Shown piece by piece: positions 39,495 through 48,797 of a DNA stretch of 64,000 nt. Source of the DNA: Burkholderiales bacterium (GTDB lineage: Bacteria; Pseudomonadota; Gammaproteobacteria; Burkholderiales; Burkholderiaceae). Position numbers and translations under genes: made by a program. Under the pieces are notes generated by a model. The model was not told where the DNA came from and did no database searches. It saw only the letters and a list, made by a program, of their open reading frames with translations. Every line of letters starts with the position of its first letter. The stretch's first letter is position 1. The stretch spans positions 62,001 through 126,000 of the forward strand of contig JAMFSK010000200.1 in the NCBI GenBank assembly GCA_026225235.1. Reading direction: 5' to 3'.

Positions 39495-40757
39495 TCAATT
39501 CCAGGAATGGCGCGTCGGCAGCACGTGGTTGAGCAGATAGTTGCCGATCAAATGAAGTTTCCATCGGGCCGGGTCATGCAGCGTGTGCACACGCGCATTG
39601 CGCCAGTGCCGGTCGAGGTTGTGCGCCGCACGAGTCGAAGCAGAGCCCGATAGTTCGAACAGCTTTTCCGCGGCCTCGAGTGCGATCGCGGTGGTCAACA
39701 CTTTTGCTTCCGCGACCGCGACTGACGCACGCGCACTGGCTTCGGCGTCGATCGGTTGCCTGGCGATTTGATCGAGGGTTTGGCCAGCTTCCAGCAAGAC
39801 CTCGTGCGCCGCATGCAGATCGACCTGCAAGCGCCCGATATCTCCGATGATGTAGGGGTCCTGCGTGGCATCCTCAAGGCCGGAATCCAGCCAGGGTCTC
39901 GCATATTGTCGAACGAATGCAATCGTGTCCGTCAGCGCAGCTTGCGCGATGCCCTGGTCGATTGCTGCCTGGATCAATTGTGAAGTTGGCCCAAACAGGC
40001 CTGGACGATCTCCGAGTGCCCAGAGCGGCAACACGTCGTGCGTCTCAACCCAAACGTTGTCGAACACGACGCTACCGCTCGCTGTCGTGCGTTGCCCGAA
40101 TGAAGACCAGTCATCGATCACTGTCACCCCTTCAGCATCGAACGGGACCCATATCTGCACGGGGCGGTCCAGATGATCGAGCGCGCGGCAAGGAATGCGA
40201 TGGGCGAACAGTGCACCGGTGGAGTAGTAGCGCCGTCCACTCAGGCGCAAGCCATCCGGTGAATCGATCACTCGGGTGGTGCCCTGGAGGATGGTCTGAC
40301 TCTCGCTCGAACGGCGTTCCGGCCCGGCGTTGCCAAGGCGACCGCCCGCAAGGACTTCCCTGTAAAAGCGGTCCTTCTGCGCATCGGTGCCAATTTCTCT
40401 TAGCACACCGAGGACGCCAAAGTGGTTTTGCGGAATCTGGCCTAGCGCCGGATCCGCTTCGCAGAGAATGACGAAGACCTCCGCCAGCGTCGCGTACGAG
40501 ACATCGGCACCGCCGAATTCACGCGGTACGGTAATCCCGCCGAGGCCGCTTTCCGACCAGCTCTCCAGTTGCTCCCAAGGCAGGGTTCGCGTTCGATCAC
40601 GCTCGGACGCTTCGCGAGCGAAAGACTCGGCGAGCGCCCGGGCGGAGTTCAACGCGTCAGCATCGTCCTTGATTCGATGGACGCGGCCGGGCTTCGGCCA
40701 CCGTGGCGTGCGGGCCGCAGTCAGGCGGCCCTCAGAATTGTCGTGAATCGTGCTCAT
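39495..40757 (-). CDS. SfnB-family/DszC-like flavin oxidoreductase (paralog)
   Basis: SGLGGITVPREFGGADVSYATLAEVFVILCEADPALGQIPQNHF; RHWRNARVHTLHDPARWKLHLIGNYLLN; start MSTIHDNSEGR. Confidence 0.87.
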   Translation of the reverse strand: MSTIHDNSEGRLTAARTPRWPKPGRVHRIKDDADALNSARALAESFAREASERDRTRTLPWEQLESWSESGLGGITVPREFGGADVSYATLAEVFVILCEADPALGQIPQNHFGVLGVLREIGTDAQKDRFYREVLAGGRLGNAGPERRSSESQTILQGTTRVIDSPDGLRLSGRRYYSTGALFAHRIPCRALDHLDRPVQIWVPFDAEGVTVIDDWSSFGQRTTASGSVVFDNVWVETHDVLPLWALGDRPGLFGPTSQLIQAAIDQGIAQAALTDTIAFVRQYARPWLDSGLEDATQDPYIIGDIGRLQVDLHAAHEVLLEAGQTLDQIARQPIDAEASARASVAVAEAKVLTTAIALEAAEKLFELSGSASTRAAHNLDRHWRNARVHTLHDPARWKLHLIGNYLLNHVLPTRHSWN

Positions 40758-40894
40758 GCGAGATTGCAGCACAAGCCTCGTGGAATCCCAAAGCACGATT
40801 AAGACGTTGCTTATCACGCTGGCTACTTAGGCCACCCGTGCCGGGTCAGCCCGTTATGCGATTCGACAGGCTGCTTGCGACGTTTGATGGCGAC

Positions 40895-41491
40895 TCAGTC
40901 CTCGAATCCAAACCGTCCTTCGGCGACAAACTGCGCAATGGGCTTGCGTTGGTTGGGCTGCTCGCGCTCCTGCAACTCGGCCGACAACTCCGCGCGATCG
41001 GCTTGCTTGCCGATGGCCACCACCACCTCGACCCGATAGCCGTCGGGTACATTCAATACGGCTTTGGCCTGCACCCGATCGAACCCGCCAATCGCATGCG
41101 TCCGCCACCCCGAATGCTCCGCCTGGAAGGCAAGGCTTGCCCAGGCTGCGCCTGCATCGAGCGAGTGACTGTACAGCGGGGTCGCCTCACTCGCATCGGG
41201 ACGCACATGAGTCGTCTTCGATAGCAGCACGATAAGCACCGATGCCTTGCGCGCCCACGCCTGGTTCCTTTCGTTTAGCAAGCCGACAAATGCTGGCCAG
41301 CTGCTAGAGTCCTTCTTCGAATACACGAATCGCCACGGCTGGGAATTATTGGCCGAGGGCGCCCACCGCGCGGCCTCGAACAGGGCATGCAGCGTCCGGT
41401 CGTCGATGGCCTCTCCGGTCAACGCACGAGGAGACCAGCGGCTGGTGAAGATCGGCGAGATTTCGTGATCGGCAGTACGGGCGTGGGTCAT
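40895..41491 (-). CDS. nitroreductase-family protein
   Basis: 198 aa; FTSRWSPRALTGEAIDDRTLHALFEAARWAPSANNSQPWRFVY. Confidence 0.92.
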   Translation of the reverse strand: MTHARTADHEISPIFTSRWSPRALTGEAIDDRTLHALFEAARWAPSANNSQPWRFVYSKKDSSSWPAFVGLLNERNQAWARKASVLIVLLSKTTHVRPDASEATPLYSHSLDAGAAWASLAFQAEHSGWRTHAIGGFDRVQAKAVLNVPDGYRVEVVVAIGKQADRAELSAELQEREQPNQRKPIAQFVAEGRFGFED

Positions 41492-41493
41492 AG

Positions 41494-42828
41494 CTACAAG
41501 ACAGATTGAGTAAGTGGATTGGCGGGACGGTCGAGACCGAGGTTCTCGCGATATGTGCGGCCCTCATATTCCTTGCGGAAAATGCCGCGTCGCTGCAACT
41601 CCGGCACAACGAGTCGCGTGAAATCCTCGAAGCCTCCTGGCAGATACGGAGGGACAATGTTGAAGCCATCCGCACCGCGTTCGACAAACCATTGTTCCAT
41701 CGTGTCGGCTACCGTTTTCACCGAACCGATGGCTTGCAGATGCCCACGCGCCACCCGGAAGCGCAGCACCAGTTGCCGGATCGACAGGTCTTCCCGGCGC
41801 GCCAGCTCGAGTTGCTGCTGAAAACGCCCCTTGCCATTCTCGGGCGCCTGATAGGGTAGATCAGGCAAGGGGCCGTCGACCGGATAGCCTGACAGGTCAA
41901 AGCCGCCGAATTCGACGTTGCTAACGTCGACAAGCTCTTGTAGCTCATTGAAGCGGTCCTGTGCTTCTTGATCGGACTCGGCGACAACGACCGACAGTCC
42001 CGGCGTGATCTTCAACTGATCTTCGTCGCGGCCGTACTTTGCCATCCTGCCTTTGACGTCGGCATAGAATTGCTGGGCAACGCTCAGCGAAGTCGCCGAG
42101 CAGTAGCTCATCTCGGCAATCCGTGCGGCAAACTCGCGCCCGCTCTCCGAGTTGCCGGCTTGCACGATGACGGGATAGCCCTGGATTGGCCGCGGAAAAT
42201 CGAGCAGCCCTTCAGTCGAAACGTGCTCGCCCTCGAACCTTAGCGGATGCGATCGACGTGGATCATAAAAGACGCCCTGCTCACGATCAGGATGATCAAA
42301 TGCGTCGTCATCCCAGGTGTCCCAGAGTGCCTTAGCGACATCGACGAATTCGGCCGCGCGCGCATACCGCTCGTCGTGCGAGCGTGGCGTCTTGATACCG
42401 AAGTTCCGCGCGGTATGTTCCGAGAACGACGACACGACATTCCAGCCAGCACGACCCCCGCTGATATGGTCCAACGAGGAGAACTTGCGTGCCACGTTGT
42501 ACGGCTCGTCGTAATTCACATTGACCGTCGCGACCAGACCGATATGTCTTGTCGACATCGCGATGGCCGACAGCAGCGTAAAAGGTTCGAACTGATAGCT
42601 CATGCCGCTGCGGCCGGTCTGCGACGTGATCTCGCCCGATCTGCCGATGAAGTCGGCGACGAAAAAGGTGTCGAATTTCGCAGCCTCAGCTCGCTTTGCC
42701 GCATCGATCCACCAGTTCAGATCCGGGCGGCCCGTGCCCACCGAACTCGGATGCCGCCACGCGGCGAGATGATGGCCGAATCGCTGAAAGAAAACATTTA
42801 GAACCAACTGGCGGTTCCTGGTACCCAT
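41494..42828 (-). CDS. LLM-class flavin monooxygenase, NtaA/SnaA/DszA family
   Basis: HHLAAWRHPSSVGTGRPDLNWWIDAAKRAEAAKFDTFFVADF...EPYNVARKFSSLDHISGGRAGWNVVSSFSEHTARNFG. Confidence 0.93.
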   Translation of the reverse strand: MGTRNRQLVLNVFFQRFGHHLAAWRHPSSVGTGRPDLNWWIDAAKRAEAAKFDTFFVADFIGRSGEITSQTGRSGMSYQFEPFTLLSAIAMSTRHIGLVATVNVNYDEPYNVARKFSSLDHISGGRAGWNVVSSFSEHTARNFGIKTPRSHDERYARAAEFVDVAKALWDTWDDDAFDHPDREQGVFYDPRRSHPLRFEGEHVSTEGLLDFPRPIQGYPVIVQAGNSESGREFAARIAEMSYCSATSLSVAQQFYADVKGRMAKYGRDEDQLKITPGLSVVVAESDQEAQDRFNELQELVDVSNVEFGGFDLSGYPVDGPLPDLPYQAPENGKGRFQQQLELARREDLSIRQLVLRFRVARGHLQAIGSVKTVADTMEQWFVERGADGFNIVPPYLPGGFEDFTRLVVPELQRRGIFRKEYEGRTYRENLGLDRPANPLTQSVL

Positions 42829-42909
42829 AAGTGCAATCGCTCCAGTTTTACTTTAAGGCAGAGGGCTCGGGCCTCGTCGGGGTTCTGCGGCCTTCGAGCA
42901 GCCCGATGT

Positions 42910-43581
42910 TCATGCCACAGCGTATTGAGACGCCCGCTCCAGCAGCCCCGTTCTTTTCCATTGAAGTTCGATCGCACCCGGCGTATAGGTTTGCGCGCCC
43001 CCGATCTGTGCGGCGATGGCCTGGAACCGCGCGGCTTCCTCAATCAGGAGAATGAGCTCGGCGGTCTTGACGATACCGGTGCCCCAGAAGTTCGCTCCAC
43101 CGTTCGACTCAAGCAAGGCGGGCGGAGGAGCCAGGTCCGGCCGGGCATCGAGCCTTTCTCGCACGACTTCCAGCGGGCTGCGGGTGCGTTCGAGATGGTT
43201 CGGAATTTCGCGGGCGAGCAGATGACGCTGCGCGGCCACATACAGAATCGGAAACGGCTTGTGCGCCAGTGACCAGGCGGCAAGATACGGTGTGTGCGCG
43301 TGAATCAGGGTGTCGGCCTCGAGCCGCGACTCGTTGAGCAGCGATTCCTTCTGGTCCGAAAAGCGCGTGATCTTGACGCGCGGGGTTTTGTCGCGCTCCC
43401 AAGGCTGCGCAAAGCGCACGCTCAGCAGTTTGTCCTGCCCAGGGATCCGGTGCGAAATCTGGAAGATCAGGCTTGCCGACAAGGTGCTGGAGTCACGCAA
43501 AAATTCGAATGCGTGAATCGCATCGCTTTTGGCGGTGTCAACGTAGAGTGCCAGTTCTTCATCGATAGTCGATTGCGACAT
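42910..43581 (-). CDS. class II aldolase/adducin-like protein, divergent
   Basis: TLIHAHTPYLAAWSLAHKPFPILYVAAQRHLLAREIP...LLESNGGANFWGTGIVKTAELILLIEEAARFQAIA; paralog of 51032..51724. Confidence 0.7.
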   Translation of the reverse strand: MSQSTIDEELALYVDTAKSDAIHAFEFLRDSSTLSASLIFQISHRIPGQDKLLSVRFAQPWERDKTPRVKITRFSDQKESLLNESRLEADTLIHAHTPYLAAWSLAHKPFPILYVAAQRHLLAREIPNHLERTRSPLEVVRERLDARPDLAPPPALLESNGGANFWGTGIVKTAELILLIEEAARFQAIAAQIGGAQTYTPGAIELQWKRTGLLERASQYAVA

Positions 43582-44465
43582 TATTGCCAGGTTCCGTTTG
43601 TGAAAGAGGAAGTGCCACCCGGAAGCGGCGCCGTCGAGCCCTGATGTTCTTCGCCAGGACTCAGAAAATGCGCGAGCAACTCCGCTCGCAACGCGCCATA
43701 CCGCAGATCCTCGCGCCGACGCGGTCGGGAGAGGTCCACGCTGGCGATACGATTGATTCGCCCAGGCTGACTATCGAGTACGACGACACGGTCTGCGAGA
43801 TAAACTGCTTCGTCGATGTCATGCGTCACCATGACAATCGTGGTTCGATCCTGTTGCCACAGGCGCAGAAGCTCGCGCTGCATCTTGAGCCGCGTGAGGG
43901 CGTCGAGCGCACCGAAGGGTTCATCGAGCAGGAGCACGTCCGGGCGACCCACCAGCGCGCGCGCGATCGCCGCTCGTTGCGACATGCCACCCGAGACCTG
44001 CTGCGGATAGGCATTCTGGTACTCGCTCAGACCCACCCGCTCAAGCTGAGCGATCGCCCGCGCGCGCCGCTCATGCGGCGACGCTACGGAGCGCGTCAGG
44101 GCCAGCTCGACGTTTTCGCTCAGGGTGAGCCATGGATACAGCCTGTGATCCTGAAACACGAGGGAACAACTGCCGCGGGTACCGCGCACCGGAGCGTCGT
44201 CTTGCGACACGTCCCCTTCATAGTCGGTGTCGAGCCCCGCGAGCAGTCTCAGCAAAGTCGATTTGCCGCAGCCACTCGCCCCCACCACCGCGACGAACTC
44301 TCCTGGCGCAATGCTCAGGTCGATGCGTTCGAGCGCCGTAACGAGACGACCGTCCAGCGTGAAGCGCTTGCTTACGCCTCGCAAATCAAGTTGCCCCTTT
44401 TGAACAGGGGCCTGCGACTCCAGCGCTGGCGCAAACACGAGACCTCTCTCTACGATGCCGTTCAT
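43581..44465 (-). CDS. ABC transporter ATP-binding protein (SsuB/TauB-like)
   Basis: VVGASGCGKSTLLRLLAGLDTDYEGDV..., VSGGMSQRAAIARALVGRPDVLLLDEPFGALDALTRLKMQ; start MNGIVERG preferred. Confidence 0.9.
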   Translation of the reverse strand: MNGIVERGLVFAPALESQAPVQKGQLDLRGVSKRFTLDGRLVTALERIDLSIAPGEFVAVVGASGCGKSTLLRLLAGLDTDYEGDVSQDDAPVRGTRGSCSLVFQDHRLYPWLTLSENVELALTRSVASPHERRARAIAQLERVGLSEYQNAYPQQVSGGMSQRAAIARALVGRPDVLLLDEPFGALDALTRLKMQRELLRLWQQDRTTIVMVTHDIDEAVYLADRVVVLDSQPGRINRIASVDLSRPRRREDLRYGALRAELLAHFLSPGEEHQGSTAPLPGGTSSFTNGTWQ

Positions 44466-44466
44466 G

Positions 44467-44877
44467 TCAGCCGCCATTCGCGGTAAGCACCGAGAGCTTC
44501 GACACCCCCGCACGCTCGATTGCGGCCATCGCCTTAGCCACCGTCCCGTAGGGAACGCCCTCATCGGCCTGCAAGCTCAGCGGCAGGTCCTTGTTGGCGG
44601 CGACCCGCGCACGCAGCTCGGGCTCGAGCAAAGCAAGCGGCAGTTCACGCTTGTCGACGAAAATCCGGCCTTGCGCGTCGACACTGACCGTCACCGCCTT
44701 GACTTGCGGGGGTGGCGCCGTGGTCGCGGTTTTTGGCAGATTCACATGCACCGCATTGTTCAGCAGCGGCGCGGTGACGATAAAGGTAACCAGCAACACG
44801 AGCATCACATCGACCAGCGGCGTGATGTTGATTTCGCTGAGGACTTCGTCACCGTCAGAGGAGCTCGAGAAGGCCAT
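44467..44877 (-). CDS. exbD: biopolymer transport protein ExbD/TolR family
   Basis: EVLSEINITPLVDVMLVLLVTFIVTAPLLNNAVHVNLP. Confidence 0.95.
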   Translation of the reverse strand: MAFSSSSDGDEVLSEINITPLVDVMLVLLVTFIVTAPLLNNAVHVNLPKTATTAPPPQVKAVTVSVDAQGRIFVDKRELPLALLEPELRARVAANKDLPLSLQADEGVPYGTVAKAMAAIERAGVSKLSVLTANGG

Positions 44878-45641
44878 TATGCGAATGCCTTGTCGGTGGA
44901 TTTGGCGCGGTTGCCGCCAGCCGTTGACGATGCGCCGCCGTCGGGTGCGCGCGAGATCGAGGCCGGCGCCGCGATCCGGAAGCCACTGCGCTGCGTGAGG
45001 TTGATCAGGTCTGTCGCGTAGTTGTCCAGTTCGGCGTTGACCACCTTGAGCCGCCGCAGAAAGAAGTTATAGGCGAGCACGGCGGGCACCGCGACCGCAA
45101 TGCCGACCCCCGTCGCTACGAGGGCTTCGCCAATGGGGCCGGCGACGACGTCGATACTCGCCGACGCACTATGGGTGATCGCGGTCAACGCATGAATGAT
45201 GCCGAATACCGTGCCGAACAAGCCGACGAATGGCGCGGTGCTGCCGATCGAGGCCAGGACCGCGAGCCCGCTCTCGAGCGAGCGCCGCTCTTTCTGAATT
45301 TGCTGGCGCAGGTGGCGTTCCAGCAACTCCTGCCGGTCCCAGCTGTGTTCGAGATCGTGCGTCCCCGCCTGTGTCGCCGGGGAACCCGAGAACGGTTCGG
45401 CCAGCGCGCTGAAGCCCGCCTGCGCAAGACGCGCTTTCGGTCCGGGTTGCGCTTCGCGCAGCGCGGCTGCCGCGCTCAGATCCGGTGCGCCCCAGAATTT
45501 TCGGCTAAAGGCACGGTCGCGTCGCGATACGTAAGCATGCTGAATGCCCTTGATGACAATCAGCGCCCACGTGACGATGGAGAAGACGGCGAGCGTCCAG
45601 AGTGCGCCCTGGACAATATAGGTAGTCGAAAAGTCGTTCAT
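44877..45641 (-). CDS. exbB: MotA/TolQ/ExbB proton channel family protein
   Basis: LAVLASIGSTAPFVGLFGTVFGIIHALTAIT...GPIGEALVATGVGIAVAVPAVLAYNFFLRR. Confidence 0.95.
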   Translation of the reverse strand: MNDFSTTYIVQGALWTLAVFSIVTWALIVIKGIQHAYVSRRDRAFSRKFWGAPDLSAAAALREAQPGPKARLAQAGFSALAEPFSGSPATQAGTHDLEHSWDRQELLERHLRQQIQKERRSLESGLAVLASIGSTAPFVGLFGTVFGIIHALTAITHSASASIDVVAGPIGEALVATGVGIAVAVPAVLAYNFFLRRLKVVNAELDNYATDLINLTQRSGFRIAAPASISRAPDGGASSTAGGNRAKSTDKAFA

Positions 45642-45671
45642 TGCAACCTCTGCTTGCGGGTCGGCTGAATA

Positions 45672-46472
45672 TCAGCCAAGTTTGAAATCGATTGGAACCG
45701 AGACCCAACCTTCGATCGGTGTCGAGCCCCGGCGCGCGGGAACAAAGGTCCAGCTGCTGACGGCCTTGAGCGCCGCTTCGTCGAGCATCTTGCGACCGCT
45801 GCTGGCCGTCACGCTGACGTTGTCGGGATGACCGTCTGCGAGCACATGGACCTTGAGTACGACGTGCCCTTCCCACCCCTGGTCTTGCGCGACGCTCGGA
45901 TACACAGGCGCCGGATTGTGCAGATAGTCGGCGTCACCGCTCGCCTCCGTCACAACGGGCTCTTTCACTGCCGGCGCGGGTGGCGCGGGTGGCGCCGGGG
46001 CCGCAAGTGCTACGGCGTCGGGCGTCGGAGCGGCTTGTGTTACCGGCGCTGTTACAGGTGCCGGCGATGGTCGAGCAGCAACGAGATGCCTGACCGGCTC
46101 GCTGCGGGGCTTCGCCGGAGGCTCGGCTTTCTGGGGCAGCGGTTTCGGCGGCGTCACGGTTTCGGGCAAAGGCTTGGGCGGCGTGACCTCGATATTCAGT
46201 TGAACCGGGGGTCTTACCTGCGTCGACGTATCGGAAGATTTCCGATGCGCCAGCTCCCAGGCGAGGCCCGCATGCAAGGCGACCATCAGCAAGGTCACCG
46301 CACCGACCAAGCGCCAGTCGGACCGCGCCGGATCAGCGAGTCGCGGCACCTTGAGAGGCACAGCAGGTACCGCGCGCGGACTTGGCGCGGCACTCGGTCG
46401 CCCCAGCGAGCGACGTTGCGCCACGCGTAGGGCGCTGCCGGAATCGCCTCGGCCAAAGGTCAATGTGCTCAT
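45672..46472 (-). CDS. tonB: TonB-family energy transducer
   Basis: Pro/Lys-rich spacer PPKPLPETVTPPKPLPQKAEPPAKPRSEPV; C-terminal YPSVAQDQGWEGHVVLKVHVLADGHPDNVSVTASSGRKMLDEAALKAVSSWTFVPAR. Confidence 0.95.
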   Translation of the reverse strand: MSTLTFGRGDSGSALRVAQRRSLGRPSAAPSPRAVPAVPLKVPRLADPARSDWRLVGAVTLLMVALHAGLAWELAHRKSSDTSTQVRPPVQLNIEVTPPKPLPETVTPPKPLPQKAEPPAKPRSEPVRHLVAARPSPAPVTAPVTQAAPTPDAVALAAPAPPAPPAPAVKEPVVTEASGDADYLHNPAPVYPSVAQDQGWEGHVVLKVHVLADGHPDNVSVTASSGRKMLDEAALKAVSSWTFVPARRGSTPIEGWVSVPIDFKLG

Positions 46473-46571
46473 GGATAGATCCTTTCGACCAGTCGGACAG
46501 GATGGTTAAAAGAAAAGAGAAAGCCGTCACCCCGCACAGGGCGAAGACGAACGGTCACGGGGAACGCTAAG

Positions 46572-46587
46572 AGCAGGTTCCATGCCA
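46572..46587 (-). promoter_or_regulatory. sigma-54 promoter candidate for tonB-exbBD/monooxygenase operon
   Basis: Minus strand TGGCATGGAACCTGCT; GG-N10-GC; 100 nt upstream of tonB ATG. Confidence 0.6.
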
Positions 46588-46843
46588 TTTGCGTCGCACT
46601 GCGGCATAAACGGTGCGGCACAGGCGAGCAGACAGGCCCGCGGGCACTCACCCTGCGGAAACGGCAACAGGCACCGGGCCGCCGGTTGTTGAGAGCACAG
46701 CATCATCTGCCTCGACACTGTTGCTGAATCATCAGACACCCGTGCGTTCCCCCTTCGCGTGACAGCATGCGCACGTCACGATGAAGCGTCCCGGCCCGTG
46801 CGGAAGGTTACGCAGCGCCTCGTCTACACAAGGACAAGCGCGC

Positions 46844-46859
46844 TGGCTTGAAGCTTGCT
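46844..46859 (+). promoter_or_regulatory. sigma-54 promoter candidate for DszB-like/SsuC-like operon
   Basis: TGGCTTGAAGCTTGCT; GG-N10-GC; 33 nt upstream of start 46892. Confidence 0.65.
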
Positions 46860-46891
46860 CTAACGTGCCACTCGAACTTCCGATTGCTTCC

Positions 46892-47920
46892 ATGACCGAC
46901 CTACGCGCCAACGACTCGCCCACACGACTCACCTACGCCCGCTCCCCTGTCCCGACACCGCTCGGTATTGCGATCCATCTCGGTTGGCTCAATGGCGAAT
47001 GGTCGGAAAGCGGCGTCACGATCAAGTCGGCGCAGCGAGACACCCCGCTCGCCGAAAGGGTGTCGCAAGACGAATATCGGCTTGGGCATTCGTTCTTCCA
47101 GGGCGGCAGCATTCCTGCGATGTGGGCGCGCTCACGCGGCGCCGACACGCGCGTGATCGGACTGTCCTGGATTGACGAAACCCAGCAGATCCTGGCCCTT
47201 TCATCGTCGGGCATTCGTAACGTCAAGGCGCTCCGCGGTCGCCGGCTCGGTCTGCCACGCCGGCGCAGCGATACCGTCGACGTCAATCGCGCCACGGCAC
47301 TGCGGGGCTTTCTCAGTGCACTGGGCACCGAGGGACTCACCGGGAACGATATCGAGTTCGTAGACGTTGACGCTCATGCTGTAGCCAACTCGACGCCTTA
47401 CCTGCGCGATATCGAAGCGTTGCGGGCCGGGACAGTCGATGCCATCTACGTCAAAGGCGCACACGGCGTGATCGCCGCACGCAGCACCGACTTCCGATGT
47501 GTGATCGATCTCGGCTTTCACCCCGATCCGATGGTACGAAACAACAATGGCACGCCCCGTCCGCTCACGGTCAACGGTGCGGTGCTCGATAACTTTCCCG
47601 ACATCGTCGACGGTTTTCTGCGACTGGTCTCCGATGCGGGCGAATGGGCACGTACGCATCGGCGCGAAGCGCTCGAGTTCGTCAGCCGGGAAGCCGGTGC
47701 CCCTGTGGATGCGGTGCAAGAGGCTTACGGCGACCAACTGCATCTGCGGCTTGGCATCGACCTCGCGCCCGAGTCGATCGGCGCGCTCGATGCGTTCAGG
47801 TTGTTTCTCCTCGACCATCGGTTTTTGCCAAACGCGTTCGGTATTCGCGACTGGATTCATCCGGATCCCCTCGCGCGACTGGACCTTCATCGCATTGCCG
47901 GCAATGTCCTTCGTGCCTGA
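46892..47920 (+). CDS. DszB-like (2'-hydroxybiphenyl-2-sulfinate desulfinase family) protein, paralog 1; could be auto-annotated as ABC substrate-binding protein
   Basis: RLTYARSPVPTPLGIAIHLGWL...QGGSIPAMWARSRGADTRVIGLSWIDE...LRGRRLGLPRR...; C-terminal YGDQLHLRLGIDLAPESIGALDAFRLFLLDHRFLPNAFGIRDWIHPDPL; no signal peptide. Confidence 0.72.
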   Translation: MTDLRANDSPTRLTYARSPVPTPLGIAIHLGWLNGEWSESGVTIKSAQRDTPLAERVSQDEYRLGHSFFQGGSIPAMWARSRGADTRVIGLSWIDETQQILALSSSGIRNVKALRGRRLGLPRRRSDTVDVNRATALRGFLSALGTEGLTGNDIEFVDVDAHAVANSTPYLRDIEALRAGTVDAIYVKGAHGVIAARSTDFRCVIDLGFHPDPMVRNNNGTPRPLTVNGAVLDNFPDIVDGFLRLVSDAGEWARTHRREALEFVSREAGAPVDAVQEAYGDQLHLRLGIDLAPESIGALDAFRLFLLDHRFLPNAFGIRDWIHPDPLARLDLHRIAGNVLRA

Positions 47921-47959
47921 CGATTCCTTCCCTCTCGCCAGATCGGAGCAATCGCCCGA

Positions 47960-48787
47960 ATGAGTTCCACTCACTCCATCAATCATGTATCGACCGGCAG
48001 TCTCCCTTCGGTACGAGTCACACGCACCGCGTCCCACCGGGTACTGAAGCGGTCGGCGTCGCTGATCTCGCCCCTACTTCTATTGGCGCTATGGGCATGC
48101 GTCGCCCATGCGGGCTGGTTTCCGCCGCAAATCCTGGTGTCGCCGCTCAAAGTCTGGCGAGCATTCGAGAGCACGCTCGCCTCGGGCGAATTGCAGAGCA
48201 ATCTCTCGATCAGCTTGCTTCGCCTGCTTGAAGGTTTCGCCGCAGGTGCGGCGGCCGGCATCCCGTTCGGCATTGCGCTAGCACGCTCGCCCCGCGTCGA
48301 GGCTTATTGCGGATGGACCTTCGCCGCCTTACGTCAGATGCCGACGCTCGTGATGATTCCGATGCTCGTGCTGATCCTCGGGGTCGACGAATCGCTGAAG
48401 ATCGTGATTGTCGCCAAGGCGACCTTCTTCCCCGTCGCACTCGCCGCTTGCCAGGCGGTCCGCGCGCTGCCGGCTTCTCAACTTGAAGTCGCCCGGCTGC
48501 TTCAGTTGCGTGGGTGGGTACTCTACCGCCGCGTCCTGCTGCCCGCTGTCGCGCCCGACATCGTCACAGGAACGCGGATCGCGCTCAGCCGCTCCTGGAT
48601 GGTGCTCGTATCGGCCGAACTGCTCGCCGCCGATAGCGGCATCGGTGAAATGATGGAACTCGCGCGCCAGTCGCTGCAGATCGATACGGTGATGGTCTGC
48701 GTCTTTGCCACGGGTCTGGTCGGTTTCGCCCTCGATCAGGGCCTGCGTGCCATTGAACGCGGCTCGCGTCGCTGGCAACGAACATGA
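47960..48787 (+). CDS. ABC transporter permease (SsuC-like)
   Basis: LRQMPTLVMIPMLVLILGVDESLKIVIVAKATFFPVALAACQAVRALP. Confidence 0.92.
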   Translation: MSSTHSINHVSTGSLPSVRVTRTASHRVLKRSASLISPLLLLALWACVAHAGWFPPQILVSPLKVWRAFESTLASGELQSNLSISLLRLLEGFAAGAAAGIPFGIALARSPRVEAYCGWTFAALRQMPTLVMIPMLVLILGVDESLKIVIVAKATFFPVALAACQAVRALPASQLEVARLLQLRGWVLYRRVLLPAVAPDIVTGTRIALSRSWMVLVSAELLAADSGIGEMMELARQSLQIDTVMVCVFATGLVGFALDQGLRAIERGSRRWQRT

Positions 48788-48797
48788 AGGAGCAAGC

